DNA of 64,000 nt from Motacilla alba alba (GCF_015832195.1 NC_052020.1:59709888-59773887), one strand, 5' to 3'. Shown: positions 8,986 to 21,860, counted from the stretch's first letter. The notes: generated by a model from the letters alone, not told the origin. Translations and numbers: made by a program.

Positions 8986-11900
8986 CCAACATTTAGATTA
9001 AATTTGTATCTGAAACTAATTCAGAAGTCAAGAGGGCGGTGTTGGGATGAAAGGGAATCATCTCCAAATGAAACACCAGAGGGGCATTGCTGAGATTTTG
9101 GAGCAACGTGGAAGGCTCTGGAGCAGGAGTGTTGGATATTTGCCCTCAGAGCTGCCTCTGCCTGAGGTATTCATGATCTGGATGGCACATGTGGGAGCTG
9201 CAGAGCCTAAACTTCAGTTCAAATAGCAAAATATTGTAAAAGAGCAAAAAAACTCGGGCGGTGGTGTTGTGTTCTCAGTGTAAACAGATGTGGCAGCATC
9301 AGCCCAGAACAGTGGCTGGAGCTGTGGAAACCCCAGAGTTCCCTGCCTGGGGGGAGAGGGTGGCTCTTCTCCCAAATTCTGTTTATTTGGGCTGCTCCTT
9401 CCATGAAAGAATTGGGAGTTTGGATCCTCTGCTGGAGTTAGGGATTTAGGAATAATTCTGAAGGGGGAAAAACAAAGAAAAAGGGAAGGGAGGAGTGGAG
9501 GGGAATGGGAAGGGAAAATGACACAAGCAGCACTGCAGTGAGCCAATATCCAGCATTCAGATGGTGGAAAGGACCTTCCTTCGGTGTGGATCTGTGAAAA
9601 ATTCCATCTGGCCTCAGAGCTCTCCTGCCTGACCTGTTTACCCTGGTGGATGAGCAATCCCAGGAAAGGAAAATAACCCCCTGAGAGGAGGAAGCCTCTG
9701 CTCCAGCAAACAGCCTTGTGTTTACAGGACTGGGCTCTCCAGATAAGTTGTTTAATCAGCTCCTCCTAATGAGGACAGTTTCAACACAAAAAGGAGACTC
9801 TCCTTTTATATTTAGAACGTGCAAAACGTTTCCAAATGTGCACGGTTGGTGTTTCAGGGCTCCGAGCTGGGTTGTGGTGCTGCTGCCTTCTCCCTTTCCA
9901 CCACTGGATCCACCCTGGATCCTTTTTTAAGGGCTGTAAACAAAAGGGGTTAATTCCTGCAATTCTTGTGGTCTGTGGAAACCCTGCTGTAGTCCAGGAC
10001 GTGTTTCAGATTTATGGAATAGCTGTTCCCCTGGCCTCAGAACGTGCTGGTACTTGCTGCCTGCTCTCCATATAAGGGAGGAGATCTGACTTTTAGGTGC
10101 GTGCCCCTTGGAAAATCGGGGAGAAGGCAGAGCTGAGGAGTAAATCTCATTGCTGGGAGGAGAAGGGATACTGAGAGCCAATACCTGATCATCCCTTAGT
10201 GTTTTTCCTGAGTTGATGGGTGTGTTTATTTGTGATTCTGCCCTAATTAGCAACTTCCTGGACCACCAACTAATCTCCCAAGCTAAATTCCGGATATGAA
10301 ACACACCTTGAAAGAATCAGTGGAGACTCATTCTAAATTCTGTGCAGAGATGTTAAACAGCCTTTCATCTTTTTAATCCTCAAAAAATACCCCTCATCCT
10401 GCTGCAGAGGTGAAATCCTCTTTGCAGAGCAGATGCTGAAGGTGGTGGAAGGGTTGCCCCATTTCTGTTGCGTGGTGCAGCTCAGAATTCAAGTAGGGTC
10501 ACGTCTGCTGCTTCAAACTTTCTGTTCAGATGCTCTGTGTCATAATACGGAGCTGGAATGTCCTGGCTCCCAATTACTGACTTGTTTTCTTCTGCAAGGA
10601 CGATGTTGAGCTTTCCAAGCTGTGTTGACTGGTGGTTTTTCTTGAGAAACCAAGATAAGGGCAGTGTTCCTCGCTGCTGTCAGTCTTCTGCCTGATACCG
10701 ACCTGTTTCCCAAACTTGGCCTTGAGGTCTTTGTCCAACTTTGTTGCTTACAATGGTTTTGCTACAAGGTCATTTTTGCAGATAATGAGCGTGAATTTTA
10801 TTCTTTTTCTTAATTCTGCCCCTTTGCTCCTCATTATTCTGTCCTGGTTCTGCTGCAGCTTCCTCTCCATTTGCATTCACTCCCTCCCTGCTCCAGTGCC
10901 AGAGTCTCTGGAGTCAGACACCCTTTGCTTTATTTCACCATGGACAGTCTGGCTGGCCAACTTCAATTATTTTATCTCCTTTCCTAATTAGTATTATCAG
11001 GCTGAGCTGAAACATATTTCACCTTCCCACACTCACATTTTGCCTGGTTGCCACCTGTTTTTCCTGGTTTCCTGCTGTCCTGGTGCTCCTTTCCCACGTG
11101 CTTGGCTCTTGAGCTGACTCTGCTGTACCTGAATCGTTTGGAATTGATTTTTTTTTCCCCAAGCTGAGTTCGTGAATCACTGTGTCAACTGTTTGCACTG
11201 AGTTAGTTAATGTATATTTGTGTGCCCTCTGACAGGCGAGTTTATTTGGAATTCCTTGTTCCCCGTTTTTCTGTTATTAGCTTGGAGATGAGATTTCTGC
11301 TTCCACACATCTTTTTTCTGCTGAATTGGGACTGCAGGTGATTGACCTGTACAGGGTCACCTCCCCAGGCTCTGCCAAACATCTTCAGTCACCATCAGAA
11401 AGCTTTTACACACCATGGCCCAGTTTGAGCTGTATTTAATAATCATTTTCCTCCAAAGAAATCCCCACCATTTCTCCTGGTTTGGCTTTTCCCTTCTTCC
11501 ATGAGTGGTTTTAGTGCTTTTGTCTCTTCCCCACTGCACTCCAACCTGTTCTCAAGTGCTGGGATTTCATTCCTGCTGGATTCCTGCCTGCTGGAATCAC
11601 CGTTTGTTTCGTGCTTGTCTGAGCATCCTCAAGACTTTCAGGGGAAATCTTGGAACCTGTTTGACCCCCAAGAGGCACATCCTGCTGCTGTGATCCCCAA
11701 GAGTTCTGCTGAAAGCTCAGCACCAGCAGATCCCATCTGGAAGTGTTCAGCTCCCAGGATGGCTTTGCAGTGTTCTCTCTGCTGCTCTGGCTGCTGCTGG
11801 CAGCTCAACCCCAGCCCTGACAAAGCACTTTCTGTCCTTGTCAATGAATTTTGGCACTTCAGCCAGCACTGGGGCTGGGCTGGGCTCTCCCAAGGCTGAC

Positions 11901-12430
11901 TCCTTGCTCCTCGTGTTTCTCCTGCCTCCCTGGGGACCCATTTGACCCCCACTTTGCTATAGAAATCCAAAGTTTTGTGTTTCCCTGCGTGCCTTTGCAG
12001 AAGCTCCAAAACTGCCAGCACAGCTCAGAGCATGTCAACACTTCTCCTCTTCCAAGAGAAGTCCCAAACCAGGGAGAGAAATACCTGGAAAAGTTTCAGG
12101 TCACCCTGGGGGTCAGTGCATTCTGGTGCCACTGGGAAGCAAATCCCAGCATCAGCCTTTTCCCCTCTCTCCCTCTGCAGCTCTCCAGCAAACCTTGGCC
12201 ACTCCTTTCCCTTTGGGAGTGAGAATCTCCCTGCAAAAACGAGCTGGCCCAGGAGCCATCTCTGCTGGTTTTGAAACCCTTGGTGATTTATCCAAAAAGA
12301 GAGGGGTTTCAGTTGATGATTCTGTGAGCATCTGCCACGGATTAACTCCTCTCTTTGTTTCCCAAATAAAATCCCAGTTCTTGCAGCTACGCTGCCCGTT
12401 CCCTGGGGCCTCGCTGATTGTGGGCATGGA
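8986..12430. other. Intergenic DNA, no feature recognised
   Basis: Between DDHD1 and FERMT2. I see no recognisable transposon, RNA gene or conserved coding frame. The open frames here are short, lack splice context and resemble no family I know. Confidence 0.6.
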
Positions 12431-12495
12431 CAGAGAACCCCAGAATGGCTTGGGAGGGGACCTTAAAGATGATCTGATTCCAACCCCCAGCGGGG
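12430..12495 (-). mobile_element. CR1 tail fragment
   Basis: About 65 bp of reverse-complement CR1 tail (CCCAGAATGGCTTGGGAGGG, then GATCTGATTCCAACCCCC). Confidence 0.7.
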
Positions 12496-12854
12496 CTGAG
12501 ATGGGAGAGGGGAAGTCCAAACTTCTCCAGCACGCTGGAGCTCCAAGGACCCCACATCCAGTTGGTTGTTCTTGCTCATTTTATGGCTCTTGCAGCATCT
12601 CCAGAAAGTCAGGATCTCTTCTCAGAGCAGCCCCAGACTGTGCTCTCAAAGGGCAGCTCTGTCTCACCATTTCACTGCTCCATTCTGGTTTTCTGCTCCT
12701 GTTCCTCTGCCTGCAAAGCTCAGACTGGCTGGAAACCAAAGCCATGGGAAGAGGGAAAGGAGAGCAACTCTGCTGGCCTGGGATTTGGGGTCTCTCTCAC
12801 CTGCTGGTGTCTCTCACACCTTCCCAAAGCTAAAGATGAGGTTGTGCTGCCACC

Positions 12855-13110
12855 AGAGAATCCCAGAATGGATTGGGTTGGAAAGAACCTTAAAGCCCAT
12901 CCCATGCCACCCCTGCCATGGCAGGGACACCTTCCACTGTCCCAGGCTGCTCCAAGCCCTGTCCAGCCTGGCCTGGGACACTTCCAGGGATCCAGGGGCA
13001 GCCCCAGCTGCTCTGGGCATCTTCACCCTGTGCCAGGGCCTGCCCACCCTCCCAGCTGAGGATTTCTCTCCAATATCTAAACTAAACCTCCTCTTGTGGT
13101 TTGGAGCGGG
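12855..13110 (-). mobile_element. CR1 LINE 3' end, - strand
   Basis: About 255 bp of the dominant CR1 type, reverse complement, from AGAATCCCAGAATGGATTGGG to the CTAAACTAAACCTCC segment. The long frames at 12126-13303 are read-throughs of this copy and its flanks. Confidence 0.9.
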
Positions 13111-13554
13111 GCTGCCCCAATCCCTGCCCTCTGTCACTGTGAGTCCAGCTGGGCAGGAACAGCCCCCCCTGCTCTCAGGACAGGGGTTTCCTGTTGGAAA
13201 TGCAAAATGGCAAAAAAACACTCTGAAAGATGAGAAGAGCCAAAACATGCACAGATGTTTTATCTTCCCACCTTTCCATCCCTCTCCTGCTGTGCTGAGC
13301 TGAAAGTCCAAATGAGGAACATCCATACTTTGAGTCTTGTAATGCCAATGTCCTGCTCTGATGGCTTTCCAGGATGTTTATGACTGCAGGATTTGTCAGA
13401 AATTTTCACATTGGTGATCACTTTTAAGTGACCAGTACAGAAGTTTAAAAATAACTTTGATGCACTTTCAGCTTTGCTTGAAGCACTTTCAGTATGGAAA
13501 TTTAAGTTAGAGTAATTTGCAAAGAGGGACAGACCACTTCCAAAACAAACTCCA

Positions 13555-13832
13555 CTCTCTAGGACAAAGGGGAAGGGTTTTAAACTAAAAGAGGAGAGAT
13601 ATAGGTTGGATATTGGGAAGGAATTCTGCCCTGTGAGGGTGGGCAGGCCCTGGCACAGGGTGCCCAGAGCAGCTGTGGCTGCCCCTGGATCCCTGGCAGT
13701 GTCCCAGGCCAGGCTGGACAGGGCTTGGAGCAACCTGGGATAGTGGAAAGTGTCCCTGCCATGGCAGGGGTGGGACTGGATGGTTTTTAGGGTCCCTTCC
13801 AACCCAAACCATTCTGCAATTTTATGATTCCC
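13555..13832 (+). mobile_element. CR1 LINE 3' end, + strand
   Basis: About 275 bp, from AGGTTGGATATTGGGAAGG through GTGCCCAGAGCAGC to CCTTCCAACCCAAACCATTC, with an ATTTTATGATTCC tail. Confidence 0.9.
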
Positions 13833-14530
13833 TCTTCCAGTTGCTTCCTTACAGCCGTTTGTTCTCCTCACTACATTCCACCAGCATTTTCCCAAATAGT
13901 TTCACAGCTTCTGGGCTCTTTGCTTTGGACAAGGTGAGATCCTGTTGGAAAAGCAATCCTTAAGGATCTGGGACGTGGCTCTGGTGTGCAGCCCTGAGTG
14001 CTGTGCAGGGAGGGCTCACACTGAGACAGCAGCTGAGTATTCTGTGTTTCCAAAGCCCGTTCAGACAGGATGGTTCTGTCTCTCTGCAAACTCCTTGGGA
14101 ATTCTCCTTTTTGCCTTCCAGGCTGCCCCTCCTCGCATGCAACTGAGTGTGTGGGGGGTTATTTTTGTATAAAACTGAGGTATTAAAAACCAGCGGGAGC
14201 TAGGGAGGGAGGTGAGGCTGCTTTGTGGTGGCTGCAGGAAAGGGAAGAGGGCAGAACTGTTCCTCGCAGCGCTGCGTGTTCCTCTGTCACGGACCCACCT
14301 TGGAGACACCACATCTGCCCAGGAGGGGAGGAGGGGGAGACAGCCCAGGCAGGAGAGGAGCTGATTAAATCAAGGAGAAGTTTGGCAGCGCTGGGGAACA
14401 GCCTGATGTGGATCAGCCAGCACGTGTGCAACACATGTCAGAGCTTGATGTTCCCAGCCGGAGCCGTGGGCACGCGCGGAGGGCAGGGAGCAGGGTGGGA
14501 GCTCAGCTCTGCCCACAGCACCTCTCGCTC
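13833..14530. other. Intergenic DNA, no feature recognised
   Basis: Unique sequence between two CR1 copies, with no convincing exon or RNA gene. Confidence 0.55.
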
Positions 14531-14790
14531 ACAGAATCCCTGAATGGGTTGGCTTGGAAGGGACCTTAAAGCCCATCTTGTTCCACCCCTGCCATGGCAG
14601 GGGCCCCTTCCACTAGCCCAGGCTGCTCCAAGCCCTGTCCAGCCTGGCCTGGGACACTGTCAGGGATCCAGGGGCAGCCCCAGCTGCTCTGGGCACCCTG
14701 TGCCAGGGCCTGCCCACCCTCCCAGGGAAGAATCTCTTCTCAATGTTTAATCTAATCCACTCTCCTTTTGTTCAAAACCATCAACCTTTG
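14531..14790 (-). mobile_element. CR1 LINE 3' end, - strand
   Basis: About 260 bp reverse-complement CR1 (CAGAATCCCTGAATGGGTTGG onward, including the GATCCAGGGGCAGCC block). Confidence 0.9.
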
Positions 14791-15017
14791 TCCCACCAAT
14801 TATTCTTCTATTATTCTACTCACCCTGAGCACACCTGAACTCACCCAAATCGTGGCTATCCCAAGGCTTGTCCTGGTGGGATTTAACTCCTCCGGTGACC
14901 ACACTCAGCCCAGGCAGAGCTCTGCATGTCCTGGGTGCTTGGATGGGATCTGCCAGAGCCCACAGCACAACCTGTGTGCAGGGAACTGCTGGGCTCTGCT
15001 CACAGGGAACAGGGACA

Positions 15018-15272
15018 GCACAAGAGGAAACAGCCTCAAGTTGCACCAGGGGAGGCTTAGATTGGATATCAGCGAAAATTTCTCCATGGAAAGGATTGTC
15101 CAGCCCTGGCACAACTGCCCAGGGCAGTGGTGGGGTCACCATCCCTGGAGGGATTTAAAAGCCATGTGCATGTGGCACTTGGGGACATGGGGCAGTGGTG
15201 GCCTTGGCAGTGCTGGGGAAATGGTTGCACTTGACCTTAGAGGGGTTTTCCAACCTAAACAATTCCATGATA
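15018..15272 (+). mobile_element. CR1 LINE 3' end of a different subfamily, + strand
   Basis: About 255 bp: AGGAAACAGCCTCAAGTTGC, GGGGAGGCTTAGATTGGATA, GGGGTCACCATCCCTGGAGG, ending in TTTTCCAACCTAAACAATTCC. This is the classic CR1 3' region, distinct from the dominant copies here. Confidence 0.9.
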
Positions 15273-16570
15273 CGGAGCCTGTCCCAGCCCTGCTGCACCA
15301 TCCCTAGCTCATTTTCTGTGGGCAGCCTCTAGGAGCAGCTGATTCCTGTCCCAGAGCCACCTAAACCCAGGCGCTGATGGATGGCTGAGGTCAGGAGGGG
15401 CTGATGTGGCAGCTCCCACCCAGCATCCCCAAGCTGCTTTCTAGGGATTATTCACTTCCCTTCCCAAGTCCTGGGGCTCCCTGAGAGTTAGTTACAGCTT
15501 TGACATCTGCAGCCACAGGGGAAAAAAAAAATACAAACTGAGGTTTCACTGCTTCTTCCTGCAGTGAATTTCAATTCTGAGTGGCCTCAGCCTGGGAATG
15601 CCTGGGAAATCTGCAGCCCCTGTCAGCCCCGAGCCCTGCAATGCATCCCCAAAGGAAAGCAGAGTCATATGGATTTTGTAGCAAACATTTTGCCAGTTTC
15701 TAGTTCTCCTTCATAATCCTGATGGCATTCTTGGCCCCCTTGGGTTCAGGATTTATGGGGACACGTTCCCAGCCTCGTGGGGGAAGCGGGAGCTCTGGCT
15801 GCAAGCTGTTCCTGGGTCTGGATCAGGCTGCTCCTGGGTTTGTGCTGTGCCCTCAGGAGAAGCTGTGTGTGGAATCTGAGCAGGGATGGATTTATTTTGT
15901 GCATCAGTTACATCTGCAGCACTCACTTGTTACTCCACAGCCAAAGCTGGGTTTAAATCAGGCCTTTTAAAGCCTAAAACCTGCTGCAAAATTTCCCCCC
16001 CCCCCCCAAACAATTCAGTTAATTACCCAGCTAACTCAGCTCTGGCTGGCTCTCCCTGCAAATACCCCATCCTCAACAAGATTTTTCCTTAGATTTGGAT
16101 GAAATGCAATGATTGAGTCATGATTTTTTTTCCCTGGCTCAGTTGCTGGAGCAGGGAATGTTGTTCACAATACTGGCTGTTGCCATATGCTTTTTTCATC
16201 AACTTAAAGGGTGCAACTTTCTTTTTTGCTTCCCCCTCCACTGACTCACTCCCCAAATATGTTTCTGGTTAGGATGCCTTGTGACTTCTTCCTGACATAA
16301 GGTTTTCTAGTTTGCAGGCAGCTTTGGGAATCGCCTGTGTGAGTTCCAAAAGGTCCCAGCTCCCGGGAGAAGTGTCCTGGAGAGAGGGAGCAGCGAGATG
16401 CTTACCTGGAGTTTGGGTGCTCGCAGCCTCTGGGAGCTCTCCTGCCACAGAAATGGTTTTCCAGAAGCCTGGAAGTCCCACTGCACTGCCTTTTGTGTGA
16501 GGATTGCTGTGCCTGGGAAATGCCTGAGGGAATTTTGAAGATCTCTCTCTCCTGGATGCTGTGCAGAGCC
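15273..16570. other. Intergenic DNA, no feature recognised
   Basis: Unique sequence with one 13-nt poly(C) run at 15995-16007. Nothing else stands out. Confidence 0.55.
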
Positions 16571-16574
16571 AGGA

Positions 16575-16637
16575 GCTGGACTGGATGATCCTTGTGAGTC
16601 CCTTCCAGCTCAGGATATTCTGTGATTCTGTGATTAG
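16575..16637 (+). mobile_element. CR1 tail fragment, + strand
   Basis: GGACTGGATGATCCTTGTGAG, then TCCCTTCCAGCTCAGGATATTC with two ATTCTGTG octamers: a short CR1 3' terminus. Confidence 0.75.
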
Positions 16638-16716
16638 GTGAACTTGGCCTTTAATCTGTTTGCTTTCAGGAATGCTGTGAGTGGAGAACGGGAGATGCTG
16701 CCTGCGAAGGATCTTG

Positions 16717-16743
16717 GACAGACAGACAGACAGACAGACAGAC
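16717..16743. repeat. (GACA)n microsatellite
   Basis: About 6.5 perfect GACA units directly after a CR1 tail. Confidence 0.9.
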
Positions 16744-18584
16744 TTGTCCCTCCTGGAATTCCTTTAAAGGCCACCTTGTGCTGACCCCCCGACCTTCACC
16801 ACTGATGCCAAATTCCCTTGGAAAAGGTGAGTGAGGAGCCATCCCAGTGCTTCCAACATCCCAGTGGGCAGCTCCCAGCACGTGGCCAAGGAGAGAAAAC
16901 AGCTCCCCAGAAAAAGCAGGATACAAATCATTGCAGGGGCACTCCCTGCACCTGTGAGCATGGGAGTGACTGCAGGAACACCAGAGTCCCCCCCACGCTC
17001 GTGGATGTGCATCCCAAAGTCCTCACAGCCCTGGAGATGCCAGAGGCTGGGAAGAAAACCCTGCCTCTCTTGCAGCTGCAGGAACTGAGATGCTGAGAGT
17101 TAAGTGACTGGCCCGAAGCCAGAGTGCCTGGAAACGAGCCCAAATCTTCCCTGTATTAGCTGGGAGCTGACCCTGCAGCGTTCCTTGCCCTGCTGGAAAT
17201 GTCACCCATGATCTCTGGAGCAGCTATCCTGCAAAGAACATCTCCTGCCCTTTTTATTTTTTGCCTCTTGAAATTGCTTTTCCTCACAGGACACCCCCAT
17301 CTGTTTGATCCTGTGGGAGGCAGGAGGGCAGGGACGCGCCAGCCTCTCTCCTGTAGCACTTCTCATTTCCTACAGCCCTGCCTGGAAAGTTGACTCTGGG
17401 CTTCTCCACACTGGGAATGTTCCAGAGAAAGTTGTTCCAGCTGAGTGACTCTCCTGCAGCACAGCCCTGGTGGTGGGTTGGTGGCAGAAGACACGTGAGG
17501 ACACAGCAGGGTGGCCCTGCCTGATCCTGGCACCTCTCCCGGGGAAAAGAAATTGGGATTCTCATTCTCCCTGCACCTCCCCAAAACATGGAATCTGCTC
17601 TTCCCCGTGCCACCTGGGATGTCACCTGCCACGAGCACGAGCAGGTTGGGTATGGAAGGTGGCAGCTGTGGTGTCACTGCCAAAGCCACCTGAGAGGCCA
17701 GTGCTGCTCCCAGGATGTGGGTTCTCCTAAGGAAGGGGCTCGTCCTGCTGGACAGCAGGTGCCACCTTTCCACTGGGGTCTCTTCCAGGAGGGGCAGGTC
17801 ACTTGTGAGCAGCCCTCCACATGGGGACCTCTCCTTGGAGATCCAGGAGTGAATCCTGCAAGATTCACTGCCTGATTTCCATTGTGCCTCATTTCCATGT
17901 GATTTGATGGAACTTTGGGGTTTTTTACTGTGGGTTTTTTTTTTTCCTTATTCTTTCCAGTGCTGCTATCACAGTTCTTGTCTTGTCCTGGCTCTGTCAC
18001 CATCCGGTGTCATCGCTTGGGAGATGGAGGAGGAGGAGGCAGAGGTGTTTCCTTGCAAGGAACAAATGGAATAACCCATCCTTGTTCAGCTGGCAGCATC
18101 TCCAGGGTCCCAAACACACTGGAGAGCTGGAAGCAAAGCCTGGCCACTCCACAGCCCTGCAAGGAAGGACAGGGCACCAGAGGCTTGGAAAAAATACCCT
18201 GGCAGTACAACCCCGTGGATTTTCCCTTTAAGGAAAAAAAAATCCAGATGTGTCAGCATTTTGATTGTTGGATGGGGATGGGGTTTCCCTATGGCAGCCA
18301 GTGCTTGGTGCAGAGAGCTGTGGGAGCCAAGATAAATCCCTGACTGTTCATCACTTGGCATCCCAAGGTGGGAGAGCAGCAGGGGCCTGGGTTGGGATGC
18401 CAAATCTGCCCAGCGCCCTGGTCCATCCTGAGAAGGTGGCACTGAAGTTCTCACCTGTTCCTTCAGTTCCTTCCCCAGGGCTCTCACTTGCAGATGCCAG
18501 CTGAAGGCGTGACACCCATCATGGGGAATAACCACCTTCATTCTGATGGGACAAGGGGTGATGGGTTTCCACTGCCAGAGGGCA
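16744..18584. other. Intergenic DNA, no feature recognised
   Basis: Unique, moderately GC-rich sequence. The long open frames on both strands lack family similarity that I can recognise and have no supporting splice pattern. Confidence 0.5.
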
Positions 18585-18825
18585 GGGATGGATGGGAGAT
18601 TGGGAAGGAATTCTTCCCTATGAGGGTGATGGGGCCCTGGCACAGGGTGCCCAGAGTAGCTGTGGCTGCCCCTGGATCCCTGGAAGTGTTCCACACCATG
18701 GTGGTCATGGCCTGGAGCAACCTGGGATAGCGGAAGGTGTCCCTGCCATGACAGGTGTGGAACAAGATGGGATTTAAGGTCCCTTCCAACCCAAACCATT
18801 CCAGGATCCTACAATTCCATGATCT
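18585..18825 (+). mobile_element. CR1 LINE 3' end, + strand
   Basis: About 240 bp: GGATGGATGGGAGATTGGGA to CCTTCCAACCCAAACCATTCC with an ATTCCATGATC tail. Confidence 0.9.
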
Positions 18826-18837
18826 CTGCTATCAGAG

Positions 18838-19085
18838 AGTCCCAGAATGGATTGGGTTGGAAAGAACCTTAAATCCCATCTTGTTCCACACCTGTCACAG
18901 CAGGGACACCTTCCACTGTCCCAGGCTGCTCCAAGCCCTGTCCAGCCTGGCCTTGGGCACTTCCAGGGATCCAGGGGCAGCCACAGCTGCTCTGGGCACC
19001 CTGCGCCAGGGCCTGCTCACCCTCCCAGCTGAGGATTTCTCCCCAGTATCTAAACTAAACCTCCCCTTGTGAGCCCTCGCCGTGG
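18838..19085 (-). mobile_element. CR1 LINE 3' end, - strand
   Basis: About 245 bp reverse-complement CR1, tail to tail with the preceding copy across a 12-bp gap, forming a near-perfect inverted repeat of about 240 bp per arm. Confidence 0.9.
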
Positions 19086-19696
19086 TTTGCAGCGGGGCTG
19101 CCCCAGTCCCTCGGTGGGATCCCCGGTCCCACGGTGACCTCACCTGAACCAATTCCCCCCTCTGTGCCATCCCCTTTCCCAAGAGCTTCCTGATGGCCTG
19201 TTAAGCCACTCCAGAGCATTGACCTGATTTTCTCCTTGTCTCCAGGATGTTTCCTCTCCTGCTGCCACGGGCCTTGGCTTCTCCTCCCACCCTCCCACGG
19301 CTGCAGGGCCGCGTCTCGCAGCGCATTCCTCCGCCTCGGAATCTCCGCCTTGCTATCTAAGGAGCTGAAGGATATTTCCAACCCAGCCCTGCCAGAAAAT
19401 ATTGGCATCCACCTCCATCTCCTGTCCTCCTGCACACGCATCCAGCTCCTCGAGCGCTCTGATTCTCTGCCATGTTTAAACAACCATCACTGACAGGCAG
19501 CTCTCGATCCAGCAGGTTATTTTCTTTCCTGGCTGGAGGGTTTTTTTCCCCCTTTCCCAAGCCCCAGCTGGTTCTGCAGCTTCCTCTCCTAGTGACTGGG
19601 TTGGACTCTTCCTGCTGAGTGTCCATGCTGAGATTTACCTGCAAGTGGGACTGGAGCAAGGCTGTGCCTGGCATTAACTTCAGCCCACCTTTGCAG

Positions 19697-19790
19697 AGAA
19701 TCGCAGAGTCACAGAATGGTTTAGAAGGGACCTTAAAGGTCGCCTGGTTCCAACCCTGCTGCCATGGACAGGGCTGCCACTTGAAGCTGC
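19697..19790 (-). mobile_element. CR1 tail fragment, - strand
   Basis: About 90 bp: GAGTCACAGAATGGTTTAG, then GGTTCCAACCCTGCTGCC and a degenerate remainder. Confidence 0.75.
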
Positions 19791-21217
19791 AGAGAAGCTC
19801 TTGCAGCTCCAGCATCCTCCAGTTCAAGCAATGAGCTGTCAAAAGGTTTTTCTGGCCAGAGAAGGCGGGAGAGCCCTGCTGGCACAGAGTGGGCACAGCG
19901 ACCACCCAGGACTCCTTTTCCTGCCTTTTAAAATCCTCTGATGGTGGAGTGACTCCTTCATTCCCTCCCATCTCAAAAGCCTCCCCAAAGAGCCAGTCTG
20001 GGCCTTTCTCCGGATGATTTGTCCATTGCTTTTTGCCCGTCCCTTGTGGAAAGGCAGAACGGGACATTTCCTCCCTCTTCCATCCCTCCCTCCCTAGACA
20101 AACCCCTCTTTTATCTGCCTGAAGATGTTATCATCATTCTTTCTTTCTCTAGGGTAAACAGCTTGAATTCTTTCAACCTTTCCTCATTGGCCACTCTCCT
20201 GTCCCACCAGGATCTGCTGAGGAACTGGCACTGGGGGTCCTCAGTGGGGCCCTCCATGAGCCCACCTGACCCTTCTTTTGCAGGGAATGTGGGGCTGCAC
20301 CAGGAGCACCACAGGACCTTGGCAGCAGACACCGTGTGTCTTCCAGGAGCTCACAAATCACCTCAATTCCATGGGATTTGGGGGATTCCCAGCACGACTG
20401 CCCATTCCCAGCCAGCTGAGAGCCCACCTCCCTTTCCTAGGGAGCTGCTGATCGCTTCAGAGCGCTCTGCTTGGAGATGAAGTTCATCCCACCCAGCTGA
20501 TTCAATAACATTGACCTTATTAAAGCACTCTGCCCTGCTCTGTCTCTATTTTTCCAGCTCTAACTGCATTACCAGCCCGCTCGCATCCGATCTTTCCGGT
20601 GAAAGCTGGAGCTGGAAAAGCACAGAGCCATGCAGCTGTCTGGGCATCATCCATCTCCCCCTTCCCCCAGAACAACAGGTTCCCAAATGTGCTGCAGCTT
20701 CTCAGGGCATCTCAGGGGTCTGAGGGGCAAATGAAAGGTATTTACCCCTTCAACAGATGGATTTTTCTGATTGTGTTCCCCAAATCCTTTTTTTCAGCTC
20801 AGAGCAGCTCTCTGAGAGCTGCAGCGATCCACGGTGGAGAGATGTGGATGTGACCAGGAAATCTGAGCTCGGTGTCCCTCAGGGCACAACCCCCCTGTTT
20901 CCCTGCAGCCTCCCAGTGTTAATTTCCCTTCAAAAGGAAGCAATTTGGGGTTATTTTTTAACCAATGCTGCACATTTTTTAACCAATGCTGCTTTTCCAC
21001 CCCAGCCATCCTGGGCAGAGTGATCCAGTTGAGATCTGCATCCTCAGAGGTTGTAAGTCACTCCCGTGTGTCCAGCCTGGACTTCTCCATCTGGAAAACA
21101 GGGAGAAAATTGCTGTGATTCCCTTGTATGCAGCCATTCATTGCGGGACATGATCAGGGAATTTGGGTGACCTGTGCTCACGCACACCCCCAACACAGCA
21201 AGAAGAGCCAGAATATA
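19791..21217. other. Intergenic DNA, no feature recognised
   Basis: Unique sequence. A short local duplication (TTTTTAACCAATGCTGC twice, about 20955-20994) is the only structure I noticed. Confidence 0.55.
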
Positions 21218-21300
21218 GAATCCCAAAATCCCAGGATGGTTTGGGCTGGAAGGGACCTTGAAGATCATCTCACTCCAGCGCCCCTGCTATGGGCAGACAT
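21218..21300 (-). mobile_element. CR1 tail fragment, - strand
   Basis: About 80 bp: CCCAGGATGGTTTGGGCTGG, then CCTTGAAGATCATCTCACTCC. Confidence 0.8.
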
Positions 21301-21605
21301 CATCGGTTTTGGGTAAAAACAAGACAGCAAAGATTTTGGGGGGCTGAAAAGGTCCTAGGGGATGATGCTGAGTCGCTCCCCCTGGACCTGTGACTTGGGC
21401 TCTGGTGCCTCACACAGGGTGAAAGTGTCCTTCTCCATCAGGGCCGTGTCCCCAGACACCCCATGGAGCCCTGTGGTGTCGGTGCTTTGCTCAGGGACCT
21501 GTTATCAGCCAGCTCTCACAGAGCTCTGACGTGGGAACCGATAAAAACTCCCCTTTAGTGCTTCTCAGTCTGTGGCAGCACATGAGCAAAGGCAGCTCTG
21601 TCCTT

Positions 21606-21860
21606 TGTGCCCTCCTCTCCTCCTCCTCTCCTCTCCTCTCCTCTCCTCTCCTCTCCTCTCCTCTCCTCTCCTCTCCTCTCCTCTCCTCTCCTCCTCCTCT
21701 CCTCCTCCTCTTCTCTCCTCATTCTCCTTCTCTTCTCTCCTCTCCTTCTCCCTCTTCTTCTCCTTCTCCTTCTCCTTCTCCTTCTCCTTCTCCTTCTCCT
21801 TCTCCTTCTCCTTCTCCTTCTCCTTCTCCTTCTCCTTCTCCTCTCCTCTCCTCCTGCAGC
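21606..21860. repeat. Polypyrimidine tract: (CTCTC)n then (CTTCTC)n
   Basis: About 255 bp of almost pure C/T on the + strand, changing from 5-bp CTCTC units (21612-21700) to 6-bp CTTCTC units (21760-21845). The homopolymeric Ser/Pro/Leu/Phe and Arg/Glu frames on both strands are artefacts of the repeat. Confidence 0.95.

Noticed and set aside
12126..13326. Long frames of 235, 245 and 170 residues
   Set aside because: They overlap a CR1 3' UTR copy and unique flanks; CR1 3' ends are non-coding and often stop-free over short spans.
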